Source: Clostridia bacterium
Lineage (GTDB): Bacteria > Bacillota > Clostridia > Oscillospirales > Acutalibacteraceae
Assembly: GCA_017631745.1 (NCBI GenBank)
Contig: JAGBSR010000063.1
Coordinates: 1 to 31,214 of the forward strand
DNA length: 31,214 bases
Reading direction: 5' to 3'
The stretch's first letter is position 1. Every line of letters begins with the position of its first letter. A model generated the notes under the pieces. That model did no database searches and had not been told where the DNA came from. It saw nothing but the letters and a program-made list of their open reading frames with translations. This document shows positions 8,297 through 16,762 of the stretch, piece after piece. A program made the translations under genes and the position numbers.

Positions 8297-8319
8297 GTTT
8301 AACGCCTTGCTATTCACTC

Positions 8320-8367
8320 TTTAAAAATTAAATAGAGGTGGGAAAGCGAGTCTGCTTCTCCACCTCT
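8320..8367 (-). terminator. Intrinsic terminator after rpmF
   Basis: On the minus strand AGAGGTGG...CCACCTCT (8367-8334) forms a long stem with inner AGAAGC/GCTTTC pairing and loop AGACTC. It is followed by an AT-rich tail with a run of five T. It lies 16 bases past the rpmF stop. Confidence 0.85.
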
Positions 8368-8382
8368 CAAAGTTCCAAAGGC

Positions 8383-8568
8383 TTAGTCTTCGTCCTTAAC
8401 AACAACCTGCTTACCTTTGTAATAGCCGCATTCGCCGCAAACCTTATGGGGTACAGTGTATGCACCGCACTGCTTGCATCTTACAAGTGTGGGAGCCTCA
8501 AGCTTCCATACATTTGAACGTCTCTTATCTCTTCTTGCCTTTGATACTCTTCTCTTTGGTACTGCCAT
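8383..8568 (-). CDS. rpmF: 50S ribosomal protein L32
   Basis: Structural protein of the large ribosomal subunit. The 61 residues begin MAVPKRRVSKARRDKRR, the L32 hallmark, and carry the zinc-binding pairs C31-x2-C34 and C44-x2-C47, so this is the zinc-containing (C+) form rather than a zinc-free paralogue. It follows the DUF177 gene by 40 bases, an arrangement conserved across bacteria, and a strong terminator follows. Confidence 0.98.
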   Translation of the reverse strand: MAVPKRRVSKARRDKRRSNVWKLEAPTLVRCKQCGAYTVPHKVCGECGYYKGKQVVVKDED

Positions 8569-8608
8569 CTTTCAGCACCTCCTTTTATAATATTAAAGTT
8601 AAACTTAC

Positions 8609-9103
8609 TTATTCGTCCAAAAGACCAAGGAGCACCTCGAATCGGGGGTCGATGTCTTTTTTGCATTCGCACGGACCGTCATTTAAGTTTGCACCGCATT
8701 TCGGGCAAAGCCCCTTGCAATCGTCGTCGCAGAGGAATTTACTCGGCAGAGCAAAGTAAATGTCTTCTAAAGTGAGCTGCTTAATGTCGAGCTTCATATT
8801 TTCTGCGATGATGAACTCATCTGTTTCATCGTTCTGAAGCTCAGAAACAAGAATATGCTCAATGGGTACTTCCATATCATATGTCACACCCTCAGCACAC
8901 CTGCTGCAGTAAACATCAAGACTGAAAGTAGCTACGGCCTTAAGTGACACTATCTCGGCAACATTTGTGATTTCACCTTTGAGACAAACAGGTGTCGTGA
9001 ATGGAAACACACCGTCAACCTCTTCTTCGGAGAAGTCAAACTGAAGGTCGAGAGGTATCTCTGTGATACCGCCATTAAACAGGTTTTCAAGTTCAATAAA
9101 CAT
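8609..9103 (-). CDS. DUF177 (YceD) family protein
   Basis: YceD/DUF177 protein, implicated in 23S rRNA accumulation or large-subunit maturation in bacteria and plants, nearly always encoded next to rpmF as here. The 164-residue product has the family's C-terminal cysteine cluster (CDDDCKGLCPKCGANLNDGPC, about 129-149) after an all-beta N-terminal half. The start at 9103 follows GAGGTG by four bases, and a near-consensus promoter lies at 9129-9157. plsX, often downstream in this cluster, is absent. Confidence 0.92.
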   Translation of the reverse strand: MFIELENLFNGGITEIPLDLQFDFSEEEVDGVFPFTTPVCLKGEITNVAEIVSLKAVATFSLDVYCSRCAEGVTYDMEVPIEHILVSELQNDETDEFIIAENMKLDIKQLTLEDIYFALPSKFLCDDDCKGLCPKCGANLNDGPCECKKDIDPRFEVLLGLLDE

Positions 9104-9128
9104 AACTCACCTCATATTAACGAATAAC

Positions 9129-9157
9129 ATTATATATATCTATCTTCGATTTGTCAA
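9129..9157 (-). promoter_or_regulatory. Sigma-A promoter of DUF177-rpmF
   Basis: On the minus strand a perfect -35 TTGACA (9157-9152), a 17-base spacer and a perfect -10 TATAAT (9134-9129). This strength fits a ribosomal protein transcript. Confidence 0.9.
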
Positions 9158-9204
9158 TAAAAAACTGCAAAATACTTTAAAAAATTTTAAATACTGCCCT
9201 ATTT

Positions 9205-9243
9205 CACCTTTTAAGAGCCCTGAGGCTCAGGCAAGGGGGGCTT
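9205..9243. terminator. Possible terminator or palindrome after the glucosaminidase gene
   Basis: AAGAGCCC (9212-9219) can pair with a GGGGCTTTT block (9236-9243) around a GAGCC/GGCTC inner palindrome. On the minus strand the downstream tail is only TTAAAAGG, a poor U-tract, so termination of the large gene here is uncertain. Confidence 0.4.
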
Positions 9244-12200
9244 TTATTTGGTTTTCACCGAAAGCACCGCGGAATATGCGCCGTAATATACATCCTCGCC
9301 TACAACGCGTACAGCCCTGACTTTGACCTTATAGGTTGTGGCTGCCTTGCGGTTGGTGAATGTGATAGAGTTGGTGTCTGTGGTATTATAGATGACATAT
9401 TTGCCCTTTGATGAGCTGTAAATTGCAACCTCATAATATGTGGCACCCGTGGTCTTTTTCCAGCTGAGCTTAAAGCTCTTGGAGGCAACCGATGAAGCCT
9501 TGAGACTTGTGACCTGCACGGGGTTTGTGGCAAACTTGAACGCCGATGAGGCTGTGCCTGCGGCAATCTCCTTGCCGTTCTTCATATATACACCCTTGAC
9601 CTTATAGCTGTAGGTCTTGCCTGCAGAAAGGCCTGTTACGGTGTAGCTCAGAGACTCGGTCTTGCCGATAATCTCATATTTCTTTGAGCTTGAGGAATAA
9701 CGGTATACATAGTAGTAATTGGCACCGGGAGTCTGATTCCAGGAAAGCTTATGAGATGTGGTCTTCACACTGCTGACAGACATTTTTTCAGGCTTAGCGG
9801 GCTTTGTGACCGCACTGACAGAGGTCATTGAGCCCTTGACGGTTGACGAGGAAAGCTTGATATAAGCTCTGATATAAAACTCATACTCACTGCCCTCGGA
9901 AAGTCCTGTGACCTTGTGAGATGTGCCTGTGGAGGTACCCACAAGAACATACTGTCCGTCTTCGAGAAGATAAATATTATAGCTGTCGGCATTTTCAACT
10001 GCGCTCCAGGTAAATTTCACTGTCTGAGTGTAAGCTGTTGCAGTGAAGTCTTTGACCTTGGCGGGAGTTGTTGCCGCAATGACCTCGGAGGAATATGCGC
10101 TTTCATATTTCTGAGTGCCCGATTTGTACACTGCCGTAATCTTATAGGTATCAATCTGACCGTAATCGAGACCGCCTATATGATAGGAGTTGTTGTCCAC
10201 CGTTGCAACAAGCTCATAGCCGTCGTCATTCAGGCGGTATACATTATAGGAAACCGCATCGGCAATCTTAGTCCATGAAAGCTTATATGAAGCTGACTTG
10301 ACATCGGTGACCTTTATATTTTCGGGTACGGGATAGTCGGTCATTGCACCTGCACTCTCGCTGAAATCGGAATAGACCGTCTTGCCGTTTTTCACGCCTA
10401 CTGCTTTTACGGCAAAGGTGTAATGCTTATTATAATACTGCACCGTTACGGTAGCCTGAGAATCTTCTGTAACAAGCTTTTCAACATATTTTTTCTTGGT
10501 GTCTGAATAAACATAAACGGCGTATTTGTCAGCACCCTCATTTTCCTGCCAGGAAAGAGTAACACTATTGCCCTTTACATAGTCAACGGTCAGGTCTTCA
10601 ACTGTACCGAGAGCCGTTGTGATTTTCACGCTTTTGCTGAAGTTGCCCGTCTGTGTGAGATATACGCCCTCAGCCACGGCAGCAACCTTTATTTCATAGT
10701 CGGTGAATTCACCCAGGTCGCCGAGAGTATAGACAACATCCTCTGTCTCGCCTACTAAGATATTTTCCTTTCCGCTGACAATATAGATATTGTAATAGCT
10801 TGCACCCTGAGCATCAGCCCAGCTGAGCTTGACTTCATTCACACCGATACTGTCGCATTTAAAGGAGGTTACGGTTTCGGGAAGAGTCATTGCATTTACA
10901 GGTACCGATGTCTCCGACACACAGCCGCCCTTTACCGCCGCAACAGCATAGGTCTTTTCCTCGCCTGCTTCAAGGTCTGTAACGGTGAAGCTGTTTGTCT
11001 TTGAGGTTGCAAGGAAGGTAGCATTTTTGCCTGCCATTGTATATATCTCGTATGAATCTGCACCGGGAGATTTTTCCCACACGAGAGTGTATGAATCGGA
11101 ACCGACTTCAACTACACCGAGGTTTGCGGGAATTTCGGGTGCTTCTGCGAGAGTTACCGCATCGGAATATTCACCGTAGACAACACTGCCGCCTTCATCG
11201 CTGTAGGCTCTGATGTAATATCTGTCGAAGTCGAGAGAATACTTATCAATAAGAGTGTAGCTGCAGCCCTCAAGAGCGTCTGCAATTTCAACATATTCAC
11301 CCTCGGCAACATTATAGCCGTAAATGATATAGCCTGTGCAGTAGCTGACCTCGTCCCAGGAAAATCTTACATCACTGCCCACGGCTTCAGCCTTGAAGAG
11401 AGTGATTTTATCCGGTGTGTGGGATACACCGTCGGTTGCGCTGTGAATAACAGCACTCGGAGAATAAACACTGACAACGGACTTATCAAGCAGAGCTCTG
11501 ACACTGACAGTGTAGCGCTGACCCTTTCTCAGGCCCGAGAAAACAGCTGAGGGTGAGGCTGATGAGGTGTTGGCGATGATGTTGCCTTTTTCGTCACAGA
11601 TGCCGAAGGCGTATTTCTCTGCACCTATCATTTCATCGCAGGTGATTCTGATATTTGTATCATCCGATGAAAGTCTGAGATTCTGCGGTTTTGCAACCTC
11701 CTCATCGGATACAATATATTTTACAATGTCGTATCTTCCTACTGAGTCGTAGGCAGTAAGATGAACTGTGCCGCTTTTAAGGAAGCTGACTGTATTTTTC
11801 GATGTTACCTTTGCAATGGCACTGTTTGATGACACAAGAGCCATTTCAGTTTCATTGCCTGCAAACCAGCCTATCTCGTGCTCACCGATACCCACAGAGG
11901 TATATGAGGTATAGGTGACGAAATCCTCAGGCACATAGCCCGTATAAGATTTGGAGTTGTAGGTGAACTTGATTTCCACCCAATGAGGATATTTCAGCTG
12001 ATTGATGTAGTATTTTGAATCGGTGAAGGTCTTGGAGAGAATTTTCACCTCGTGACCCGATGTAAGGCGGATAATGTTGCCACTTTTATCGCTGAGCTGT
12101 GCGTTGTTGGTAGAAGGTCCCGTGCGCACATAACAGCTGCTCTGCTGAATGATAGCATTCTGCACAAGGCTGTCGGCATTGGATGCCTTCTGGGATGTCA

Positions 12201-13278
12201 TATCCTCTGAGGGCATATTTTTATAAACGGGAATTGAGAAAATATAGGTCTGATAAAGGTTGCCTGTTTTGGCGTAAGCGGTGTAGCTTGTATAGCCCTG
12301 AGAGCAGGCACCCGTGAGGTTAGTCATATACTGATGAGTGTAAAGTGAGCCCGTAGCCTTATTGACATTGAACTTCTGAAGATAGCCCGTAAACTGACCC
12401 TTTGCGATATACTTTTCGACTATGTACGCCGCACCGCCCTTAATGGATTTGGCGGGCGTAGTCCAGGGTCTTTTATAGGTTGTGCCGCCTGAAGCCCACT
12501 CGAGACCTCGGGTTATTGCGCCGGCACCGTCTGTGGCGCCGATGTTGTAGAAATTATATATGCCCGGATAAACCGAATGAGTACCCGACACGCTTGCACT
12601 GCCGTCTGCACCTACCTCATTTCTGATTTTTGAAGCAAGATAGCAGGGGTTTACATTGTTTTCCTGACCTGCCTCAAAAATCACCTGAGCATAGGTCTTG
12701 GAGCTTTTTTCCTTTTCTCCCTCGGCTGTGTAGTAGGTAATTTTTGTGTCATACATAAATGTGCCCTTGAGCACACTTTCAACATCCTCCATTGTTACGG
12801 CATCACTGAAGGTCAGCTTCTCAAACTGAAAGATACCCTCTTCATTGAGGAAATTTCTCGGGTCCATATAATATTCAACAGCAAGACGGTTAGCCACAAC
12901 GAAGCCGCCGTCTTTCTCGATATACTTATCCGTAGACTGATTATAGTGGCCCGATTCCTTGCTCTTGAGGTTTTCACTTGCAGCGCTGTCGCTTATAAGA
13001 TTTTTTATACCCCACTGATTGTCTATAACGGTATCCCACTCAAGGTCAGTTTCAAATGCTTCAAAAACCCAGTCGGGATATTTTTCGTGAAGCTCACGCA
13101 GATAGGGCTTGTAGCTTTCGGGGAAATCTGCAATGCTCGCCTCAAAATCCTCTGATGCTGTGCTCACTTCAAGGTTGTCTTCAACAGCATAAGACAAAAG
13201 ACCTGCACCCGCAGATAAGACTATTGCGAGTGTGAGAGTCATTATAAGCAAAACCAGTCTGTTTTTATATTTAAACAT
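9244..13278 (-). CDS. Secreted glucosaminidase-like protein with SH3, Big-like and nine FN3 modules
   Basis: Large exported protein (1344 residues), probably a peptidoglycan hydrolase with long binding arms. A signal peptide is at the start (basic FKYKNR, then LVLLIMTLTLAIVLSAGAGLL). Next comes an endo-beta-N-acetylglucosaminidase-type region (about 45-355) with PDWVFEAF, a likely catalytic glutamate in ASKIRNEVG and a GIYNFYNIGA segment. An SH3-like module follows (about 375-455, CYVRTGPS), then a Big-like stretch (about 460-530). Nine FN3 modules (about 530-1344) follow, recognised by recurring LSW, A.SY.VY and Y.V.AV patterns. No sortase or S-layer anchor is visible. I chose the ATG at 13278 over upstream codons because AAAGGA sits eight bases before it and the signal peptide begins there. 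Hydrolase activity is inferred; the FN3 count is by eye. Confidence 0.85.
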   Translation of the reverse strand: MFKYKNRLVLLIMTLTLAIVLSAGAGLLSYAVEDNLEVSTASEDFEASIADFPESYKPYLRELHEKYPDWVFEAFETDLEWDTVIDNQWGIKNLISDSAASENLKSKESGHYNQSTDKYIEKDGGFVVANRLAVEYYMDPRNFLNEEGIFQFEKLTFSDAVTMEDVESVLKGTFMYDTKITYYTAEGEKEKSSKTYAQVIFEAGQENNVNPCYLASKIRNEVGADGSASVSGTHSVYPGIYNFYNIGATDGAGAITRGLEWASGGTTYKRPWTTPAKSIKGGAAYIVEKYIAKGQFTGYLQKFNVNKATGSLYTHQYMTNLTGACSQGYTSYTAYAKTGNLYQTYIFSIPVYKNMPSEDMTSQKASNADSLVQNAIIQQSSCYVRTGPSTNNAQLSDKSGNIIRLTSGHEVKILSKTFTDSKYYINQLKYPHWVEIKFTYNSKSYTGYVPEDFVTYTSYTSVGIGEHEIGWFAGNETEMALVSSNSAIAKVTSKNTVSFLKSGTVHLTAYDSVGRYDIVKYIVSDEEVAKPQNLRLSSDDTNIRITCDEMIGAEKYAFGICDEKGNIIANTSSASPSAVFSGLRKGQRYTVSVRALLDKSVVSVYSPSAVIHSATDGVSHTPDKITLFKAEAVGSDVRFSWDEVSYCTGYIIYGYNVAEGEYVEIADALEGCSYTLIDKYSLDFDRYYIRAYSDEGGSVVYGEYSDAVTLAEAPEIPANLGVVEVGSDSYTLVWEKSPGADSYEIYTMAGKNATFLATSKTNSFTVTDLEAGEEKTYAVAAVKGGCVSETSVPVNAMTLPETVTSFKCDSIGVNEVKLSWADAQGASYYNIYIVSGKENILVGETEDVVYTLGDLGEFTDYEIKVAAVAEGVYLTQTGNFSKSVKITTALGTVEDLTVDYVKGNSVTLSWQENEGADKYAVYVYSDTKKKYVEKLVTEDSQATVTVQYYNKHYTFAVKAVGVKNGKTVYSDFSESAGAMTDYPVPENIKVTDVKSASYKLSWTKIADAVSYNVYRLNDDGYELVATVDNNSYHIGGLDYGQIDTYKITAVYKSGTQKYESAYSSEVIAATTPAKVKDFTATAYTQTVKFTWSAVENADSYNIYLLEDGQYVLVGTSTGTSHKVTGLSEGSEYEFYIRAYIKLSSSTVKGSMTSVSAVTKPAKPEKMSVSSVKTTSHKLSWNQTPGANYYYVYRYSSSSKKYEIIGKTESLSYTVTGLSAGKTYSYKVKGVYMKNGKEIAAGTASSAFKFATNPVQVTSLKASSVASKSFKLSWKKTTGATYYEVAIYSSSKGKYVIYNTTDTNSITFTNRKAATTYKVKVRAVRVVGEDVYYGAYSAVLSVKTK

Positions 13279-13312
13279 AATTTCATTCCTTTGCTTGGAA
13301 AAATCCATTATA

Positions 13313-13341
13313 ATTTTATCAAAAAAAGTCAAATTTTGCAA
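13313..13341 (-). promoter_or_regulatory. Probable promoter of the glucosaminidase gene
   Basis: On the minus strand TTGCAA (13341-13336), a 17-base spacer and TAAAAT (13318-13313). A nearby TATAAT could also serve with TTGACT but at only 14 bases. It is back to back with the cca promoter in a strongly AT-rich gap. Confidence 0.55.
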
Positions 13342-13385
13342 CCTTAATCATTACAAATTAAAACTTTGTTATTACAAATTTAATA

Positions 13386-13414
13386 TTGAAAAACCTTGGC
13401 AGTGTGTATATAAT
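13386..13414 (+). promoter_or_regulatory. Sigma-A promoter of cca
   Basis: TTGAAA (13386-13391), a 17-base spacer and a perfect TATAAT (13409-13414), about 24 bases before the cca start codon. Confidence 0.85.
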
Positions 13415-13437
13415 AAAACAGAAACGAGGTGATTTTA

Positions 13438-14766
13438 ATGCTGATACCCGAAAAAGCACAGATAATATTTCAACTGCTCTCAAATGCAGGCTATGAGTGC
13501 TTTCTTGTAGGCGGATGTGTAAGAGATATGCTCATGGGTAAAGAGCCCCACGATATTGACATCACTACCAACGCCCTGCCCGAAGAGACCAAGGCTGTCT
13601 TTTCAGCTTTTCATACCCTTGATATCGGCATTAAGCACGGCACAATAACTGTTATTATTGACGGTGAGCCTATTGAAATCACCACCTACCGCACCGAAAG
13701 TGAATACACCGACGGCAGACACCCCGACAGGGTTACCTTCACAGCAAATATAAAAGATGACTTATCACGAAGAGATTTTACCTGTAATGCTATCGCATAT
13801 AATCCTGCCGTCGGCCTGGTTGACCCCTTCGGCGGAATGGCTGACATTGAAAGCAAAACACTTCGATGCGTGGGCATTGCCGAAGAGAGATTCAGAGAGG
13901 ATTCCCTGAGAATTCTGCGTGCACTTAGATTTGCAAGCTGTCTCGGCTTCGACATTGAAGATGACACCGCCAAAGCCATGTACACCTGCCGTGAGCTGAT
14001 AAATATCGTCTCTCCCGAGAGAATTTACACCGAGATTTCAAAGCTTATCTGCGGTAAAAATGCAGGTGAGATAATCTCCCTTTATTCCGACATTCTGGCT
14101 GTACCACTGCCTGAAATCAAAGATATGAAAGGCTTTCAGCAGCACAATTTTCATCATATATACGATGTTTTAAATCACACAGCTAAGGTGGTTGACTCTG
14201 TCTCCCCTGCCGCAACATTAAGGCTCGCTGCCCTCTTTCACGATTGCGGAAAGCCCGACTGCTTCAGCATCGACGAAAATGGTGTTGGGCATTTCTACTC
14301 CCACGCTTCGATATCTGCAAGAAAGGCAAACGAGGCACTGCTGAGACTTCGCTGTGACAACGCCACAAGAGAAAAAGTCGTAAAGCTGGTCAAAATCCAC
14401 GACTCACCTATTGAGCCTGACAGCAAGACTGTCAAGAAAAAGCTTCAGAAATACGGTGAGGAGATATTCTTTGACCTGATTAAGCTTCAGCGAGCAGACA
14501 ACAAAGGACTCTCTCCTGAGTTTCTTTATCGGCAGGAAACCTATGACAAGCTTGAAGAAATTGCGAGGCAGGTCATAGAGGAAAATCAGTGCTTTTCGCT
14601 GAAAGATTTAGCCGTGAACGGCAGAGATATGATAGATCTCGGACTTAAGGGAAAAGACATCGGACTTGCTCTCGACCTGCTTTTAAAGGCTGTTATTGAG
14701 GAGCAATGTCAAAATGACAGAGAGTCGCTATTGATATATTATCATAGGAATGTGAAATCTGTATAA
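13438..14766 (+). CDS. cca: CCA tRNA nucleotidyltransferase with HD domain
   Basis: Class II nucleotidyltransferase that adds or repairs the 3' CCA end of tRNAs. Visible in 442 residues: the GG motif with VGGCVRDMLMG, the catalytic DxD in HDIDITTNA (about 36-44), the RRDFTCNAIAYN segment that reads template-like base choice, the RILRALRFAS motif, and a C-terminal HD domain with LFHDCGKPD. The ATG at 13438 is preferred over an in-frame GTG nine bases upstream, because GAGGTG (13426-13431) lies six bases before the ATG and covers that GTG. It is a single-gene unit with its own promoter and terminator. Bacteria that also have a separate poly(A) polymerase carry similar proteins, but the HD-bearing form in Clostridia is usually CCA-adding. 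Confidence 0.93.
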   Translation: MLIPEKAQIIFQLLSNAGYECFLVGGCVRDMLMGKEPHDIDITTNALPEETKAVFSAFHTLDIGIKHGTITVIIDGEPIEITTYRTESEYTDGRHPDRVTFTANIKDDLSRRDFTCNAIAYNPAVGLVDPFGGMADIESKTLRCVGIAEERFREDSLRILRALRFASCLGFDIEDDTAKAMYTCRELINIVSPERIYTEISKLICGKNAGEIISLYSDILAVPLPEIKDMKGFQQHNFHHIYDVLNHTAKVVDSVSPAATLRLAALFHDCGKPDCFSIDENGVGHFYSHASISARKANEALLRLRCDNATREKVVKLVKIHDSPIEPDSKTVKKKLQKYGEEIFFDLIKLQRADNKGLSPEFLYRQETYDKLEEIARQVIEENQCFSLKDLAVNGRDMIDLGLKGKDIGLALDLLLKAVIEEQCQNDRESLLIYYHRNVKSV

Positions 14767-14771
14767 AATTC

Positions 14772-14800
14772 AAGAGCAGCCGTTGAGGTTGCTCTTTTTT
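14772..14800 (+). terminator. Intrinsic terminator of cca
   Basis: AAGAGCAGCC (14772-14781), loop GTTGA, GGTTGCTCTT (14787-14796), then a T run to 14800. The 10-bp stem has one G-T pair and begins six bases after the cca stop codon. Confidence 0.92.
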
Positions 14801-14828
14801 ATTTAACGAACAGCCTGAGGGCGGGTGC

Positions 14829-14906
14829 GGCGGCTCCATACCCGAACTGCGTTCGGGTCGGCTACTGCTGTAGCCGTAAATCGCGCAGCGATTTAATGGA
14901 GCCGCC
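14829..14906. repeat. Three-hairpin intergenic element, copy B
   Basis: An 11-bp perfect closing stem (14829-14839 with 14896-14906, GGCGGCTCCAT/ATGGAGCCGCC) encloses three exactly abutting hairpins: 14840-14858 (8 bp, loop TGC), 14859-14876 (7 bp, loop TGCT) and 14877-14895 (8 bp, loop GCA). Stem lengths (11, 8, 7, 8) are identical to copy A at 4063-4168 although the sequences differ. The flanks share GAGGGC on the left and TCCCACC on the right with copy A. It sits in the 292-base gap between the convergent cca and alpha-galactosidase genes. Confidence 0.75.
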
Positions 14907-14935
14907 TCCCACCTTTACCGAAACCTCCCCCGTAT

Positions 14936-14969
14936 ACACAAAAAGACAGCCTGATTATCAGACTGTCTT
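14936..14969 (-). terminator. Terminator after the GH27 gene, possibly bidirectional
   Basis: AAGACAG-C-CTGA-TTA-TCAG-A-CTGTCTT (14943-14969) is a near-perfect hairpin. On the minus strand it is followed by TTTTTGTGT; on the plus strand by AATTTTAT. It lies 90 bases past the GH27 stop codon, beyond the repeat at 14990-15056. Confidence 0.75.
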
Positions 14970-14989
14970 AATTTTATATTGTTGCCCTC

Positions 14990-15056
14990 GCCGGGCGGGC
15001 GTTACTTTTTGCTGCCGCACAAAAAGCAACCAAAAATGCGGAGATGCTTTTTGCTT
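14990..15056. repeat. GC-rich head plus CTTTTTG/CAAAAAG palindrome
   Basis: A GCCGGGCGGGCGTTA head is followed by CTTTTTG, an 8-base loop and CAAAAAG (about 15005-15026), then another GCTTTTTGC-containing stretch. The block lies between the GH27 stop and its terminator. It resembles dispersed palindromic repeats of gut Clostridia, but that is memory rather than a search result. Confidence 0.45.
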
Positions 15057-15058
15057 TT

Positions 15059-16708
15059 TTACTTTACAATATACACCTTTACGCCGTGAGCTTCGGGAGC
15101 CGCACTTATCATAGTTGTGCCCTCGCTATACTTGTTGTCCCACACATCGTGAACACTGTAGCCCTCTTTTTTGGGAAGACTTACATAGCCGAGGTTTGCG
15201 ATATCCTTGAGCTTGATTTCGGTGCCGTTTTCTTTATTCGTCTTGTTGAAAACACAGATAGCTACAGCGTTGTCCTTAAGAGGCTTAACAAGCACATCAA
15301 CAAGGCCTTTCTTGAATCTTCTGCACTGAATACCTAAGGGATCCTGATTGATAGCGATCATATCCTTGTTGGTGAGAATCTTGTAAACTGCATTTTCTTT
15401 GTCAACTGTGCCGTCGGGAAGAATGAACTTTCTTATGTCATTGCCAAGGATAAGAGGAGCATTCATCATACACCACAGCGAGAAGTGGGCCTTGTTTTCT
15501 TCCTGAGTCAGGTCGCCGTTACCGACTTCAAGCATATCAGGGTCATTCCACGCACCGGGTACCGAGTATTTATAAAGGTTGACGGTAAACTCATAGAGAG
15601 CGAGAATTGACACCCACTTAGCCTGAATATCACCTGTTGTTCTCCAGAGATTACCTGCTTCAGCGCCCCATTTCCAAGGCTGATTGAAGCCCCACTCGCA
15701 GATTGAGAAGATGATGGGCTTTTCCTGTGTACCGTTCTTTTCAGCGTAAAGCTTAGTTGCTCTCTTGAGCTCTCTGCCCATGAGCTTATACTGCATAGCA
15801 GCAGAGTCCATACGTGATTTTATAGGGTTTTCGAGCACAACTGTATTTGTGCCTTTTTCGAGATATACATTCGTCTGAAGCTTACCCTCAGGTGTCCAGT
15901 TTTTACGGCTGACACAATAGATATGATATTCTTCTTTGCCGTTTATAACAGCTCGGATGAACTTCTCTTTGCGCTCATATTTTCTTATGTCAAGGTGAAG
16001 TATGTACTCCCCTGCTTCTTCAGCTTCTACCTCGAGAGAGAGACTGCCAAGACCGCAGTCAAGACCTGCAATATAGTTACCTGTGTCAACTTTTTCGTCA
16101 GGTACAATGTAAGCGTCACCGTTTAATTTCACATCTTTTGAGGTAAAGTAAGCGAAGGTCTCACCTGCACCCTCTTTTGCAAAACCGACACCGATTATCC
16201 ACGGTGCTATCTGAGGAATGGGTACATTGTGGCAGAAGTCATATTTGAAATATTCGATGCCCCATGAAGCAAAGGTTTCAGCATCAATTCTCTCGTTACG
16301 AAGCGATGCAGGATAATCTTCACAGGTGTGTGTACCGTTTGAAGAGTAAATGCCGAGCTTGACGCCGCGGCTGTTGACATATTCGGTCAGAGCTTTGATA
16401 CCGCCGGGGAAATTGACCTTATCACACTGTAATCTTCCGTTTATGTCTCTTTCACTTGCCTGCCAGCAGTCGTCGATGTTGACATATTGGTAACCTGCAT
16501 CAACAAGACCGCTGTCAGCCATAGCATCTGCGATTTCTTTGATAAGATTTTCGCTGATTTTGTGTCGGAAAAGATTCCAGCTTGACCAACCCATAGGAGG
16601 TGTCATCGCTACGCCGTTATTATATGAGCCTTTGCTGACCTGACTTACCTGAGTTTTTCCGATGATTTTTTTAGCGATGCAGATAGGACAAAATTTCTTG
16701 TTTTTCAT
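15059..16708 (-). CDS. GH27 alpha-galactosidase with an inserted beta-rich module
   Basis: Retaining glycoside hydrolase expected to remove terminal alpha-galactose from oligosaccharides or galactomannan. GH27 signatures: MTPPMGWSSWN (35-45), substrate-binding DD79-80 in NIDDCW, nucleophile D157 in FKYDFC, E338 in CEWG, the acid/base position D360 in LWRTTGD, and WNDPDML (387-393), then a C-terminal beta domain. Between the nucleophile and E338 lies an extra stretch of about 170 residues (161-330) with alternating beta-strand patterns like a CBM35/CBM6-type sugar-binding module, which makes the enzyme long at 549 residues. No signal peptide is seen, so it probably acts in the cytoplasm. A CPIC motif is near the N-terminus. 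GGAG lies eight bases before the ATG. The MITE-like copy at 16763-17079 is just upstream. Confidence 0.9.
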   Translation of the reverse strand: MKNKKFCPICIAKKIIGKTQVSQVSKGSYNNGVAMTPPMGWSSWNLFRHKISENLIKEIADAMADSGLVDAGYQYVNIDDCWQASERDINGRLQCDKVNFPGGIKALTEYVNSRGVKLGIYSSNGTHTCEDYPASLRNERIDAETFASWGIEYFKYDFCHNVPIPQIAPWIIGVGFAKEGAGETFAYFTSKDVKLNGDAYIVPDEKVDTGNYIAGLDCGLGSLSLEVEAEEAGEYILHLDIRKYERKEKFIRAVINGKEEYHIYCVSRKNWTPEGKLQTNVYLEKGTNTVVLENPIKSRMDSAAMQYKLMGRELKRATKLYAEKNGTQEKPIIFSICEWGFNQPWKWGAEAGNLWRTTGDIQAKWVSILALYEFTVNLYKYSVPGAWNDPDMLEVGNGDLTQEENKAHFSLWCMMNAPLILGNDIRKFILPDGTVDKENAVYKILTNKDMIAINQDPLGIQCRRFKKGLVDVLVKPLKDNAVAICVFNKTNKENGTEIKLKDIANLGYVSLPKKEGYSVHDVWDNKYSEGTTMISAAPEAHGVKVYIVK

Positions 16709-16762
16709 ACATATATCTCCTTTTAAATAAAATTAGTTTCGTAGCAAATGATGATCTGTTAT

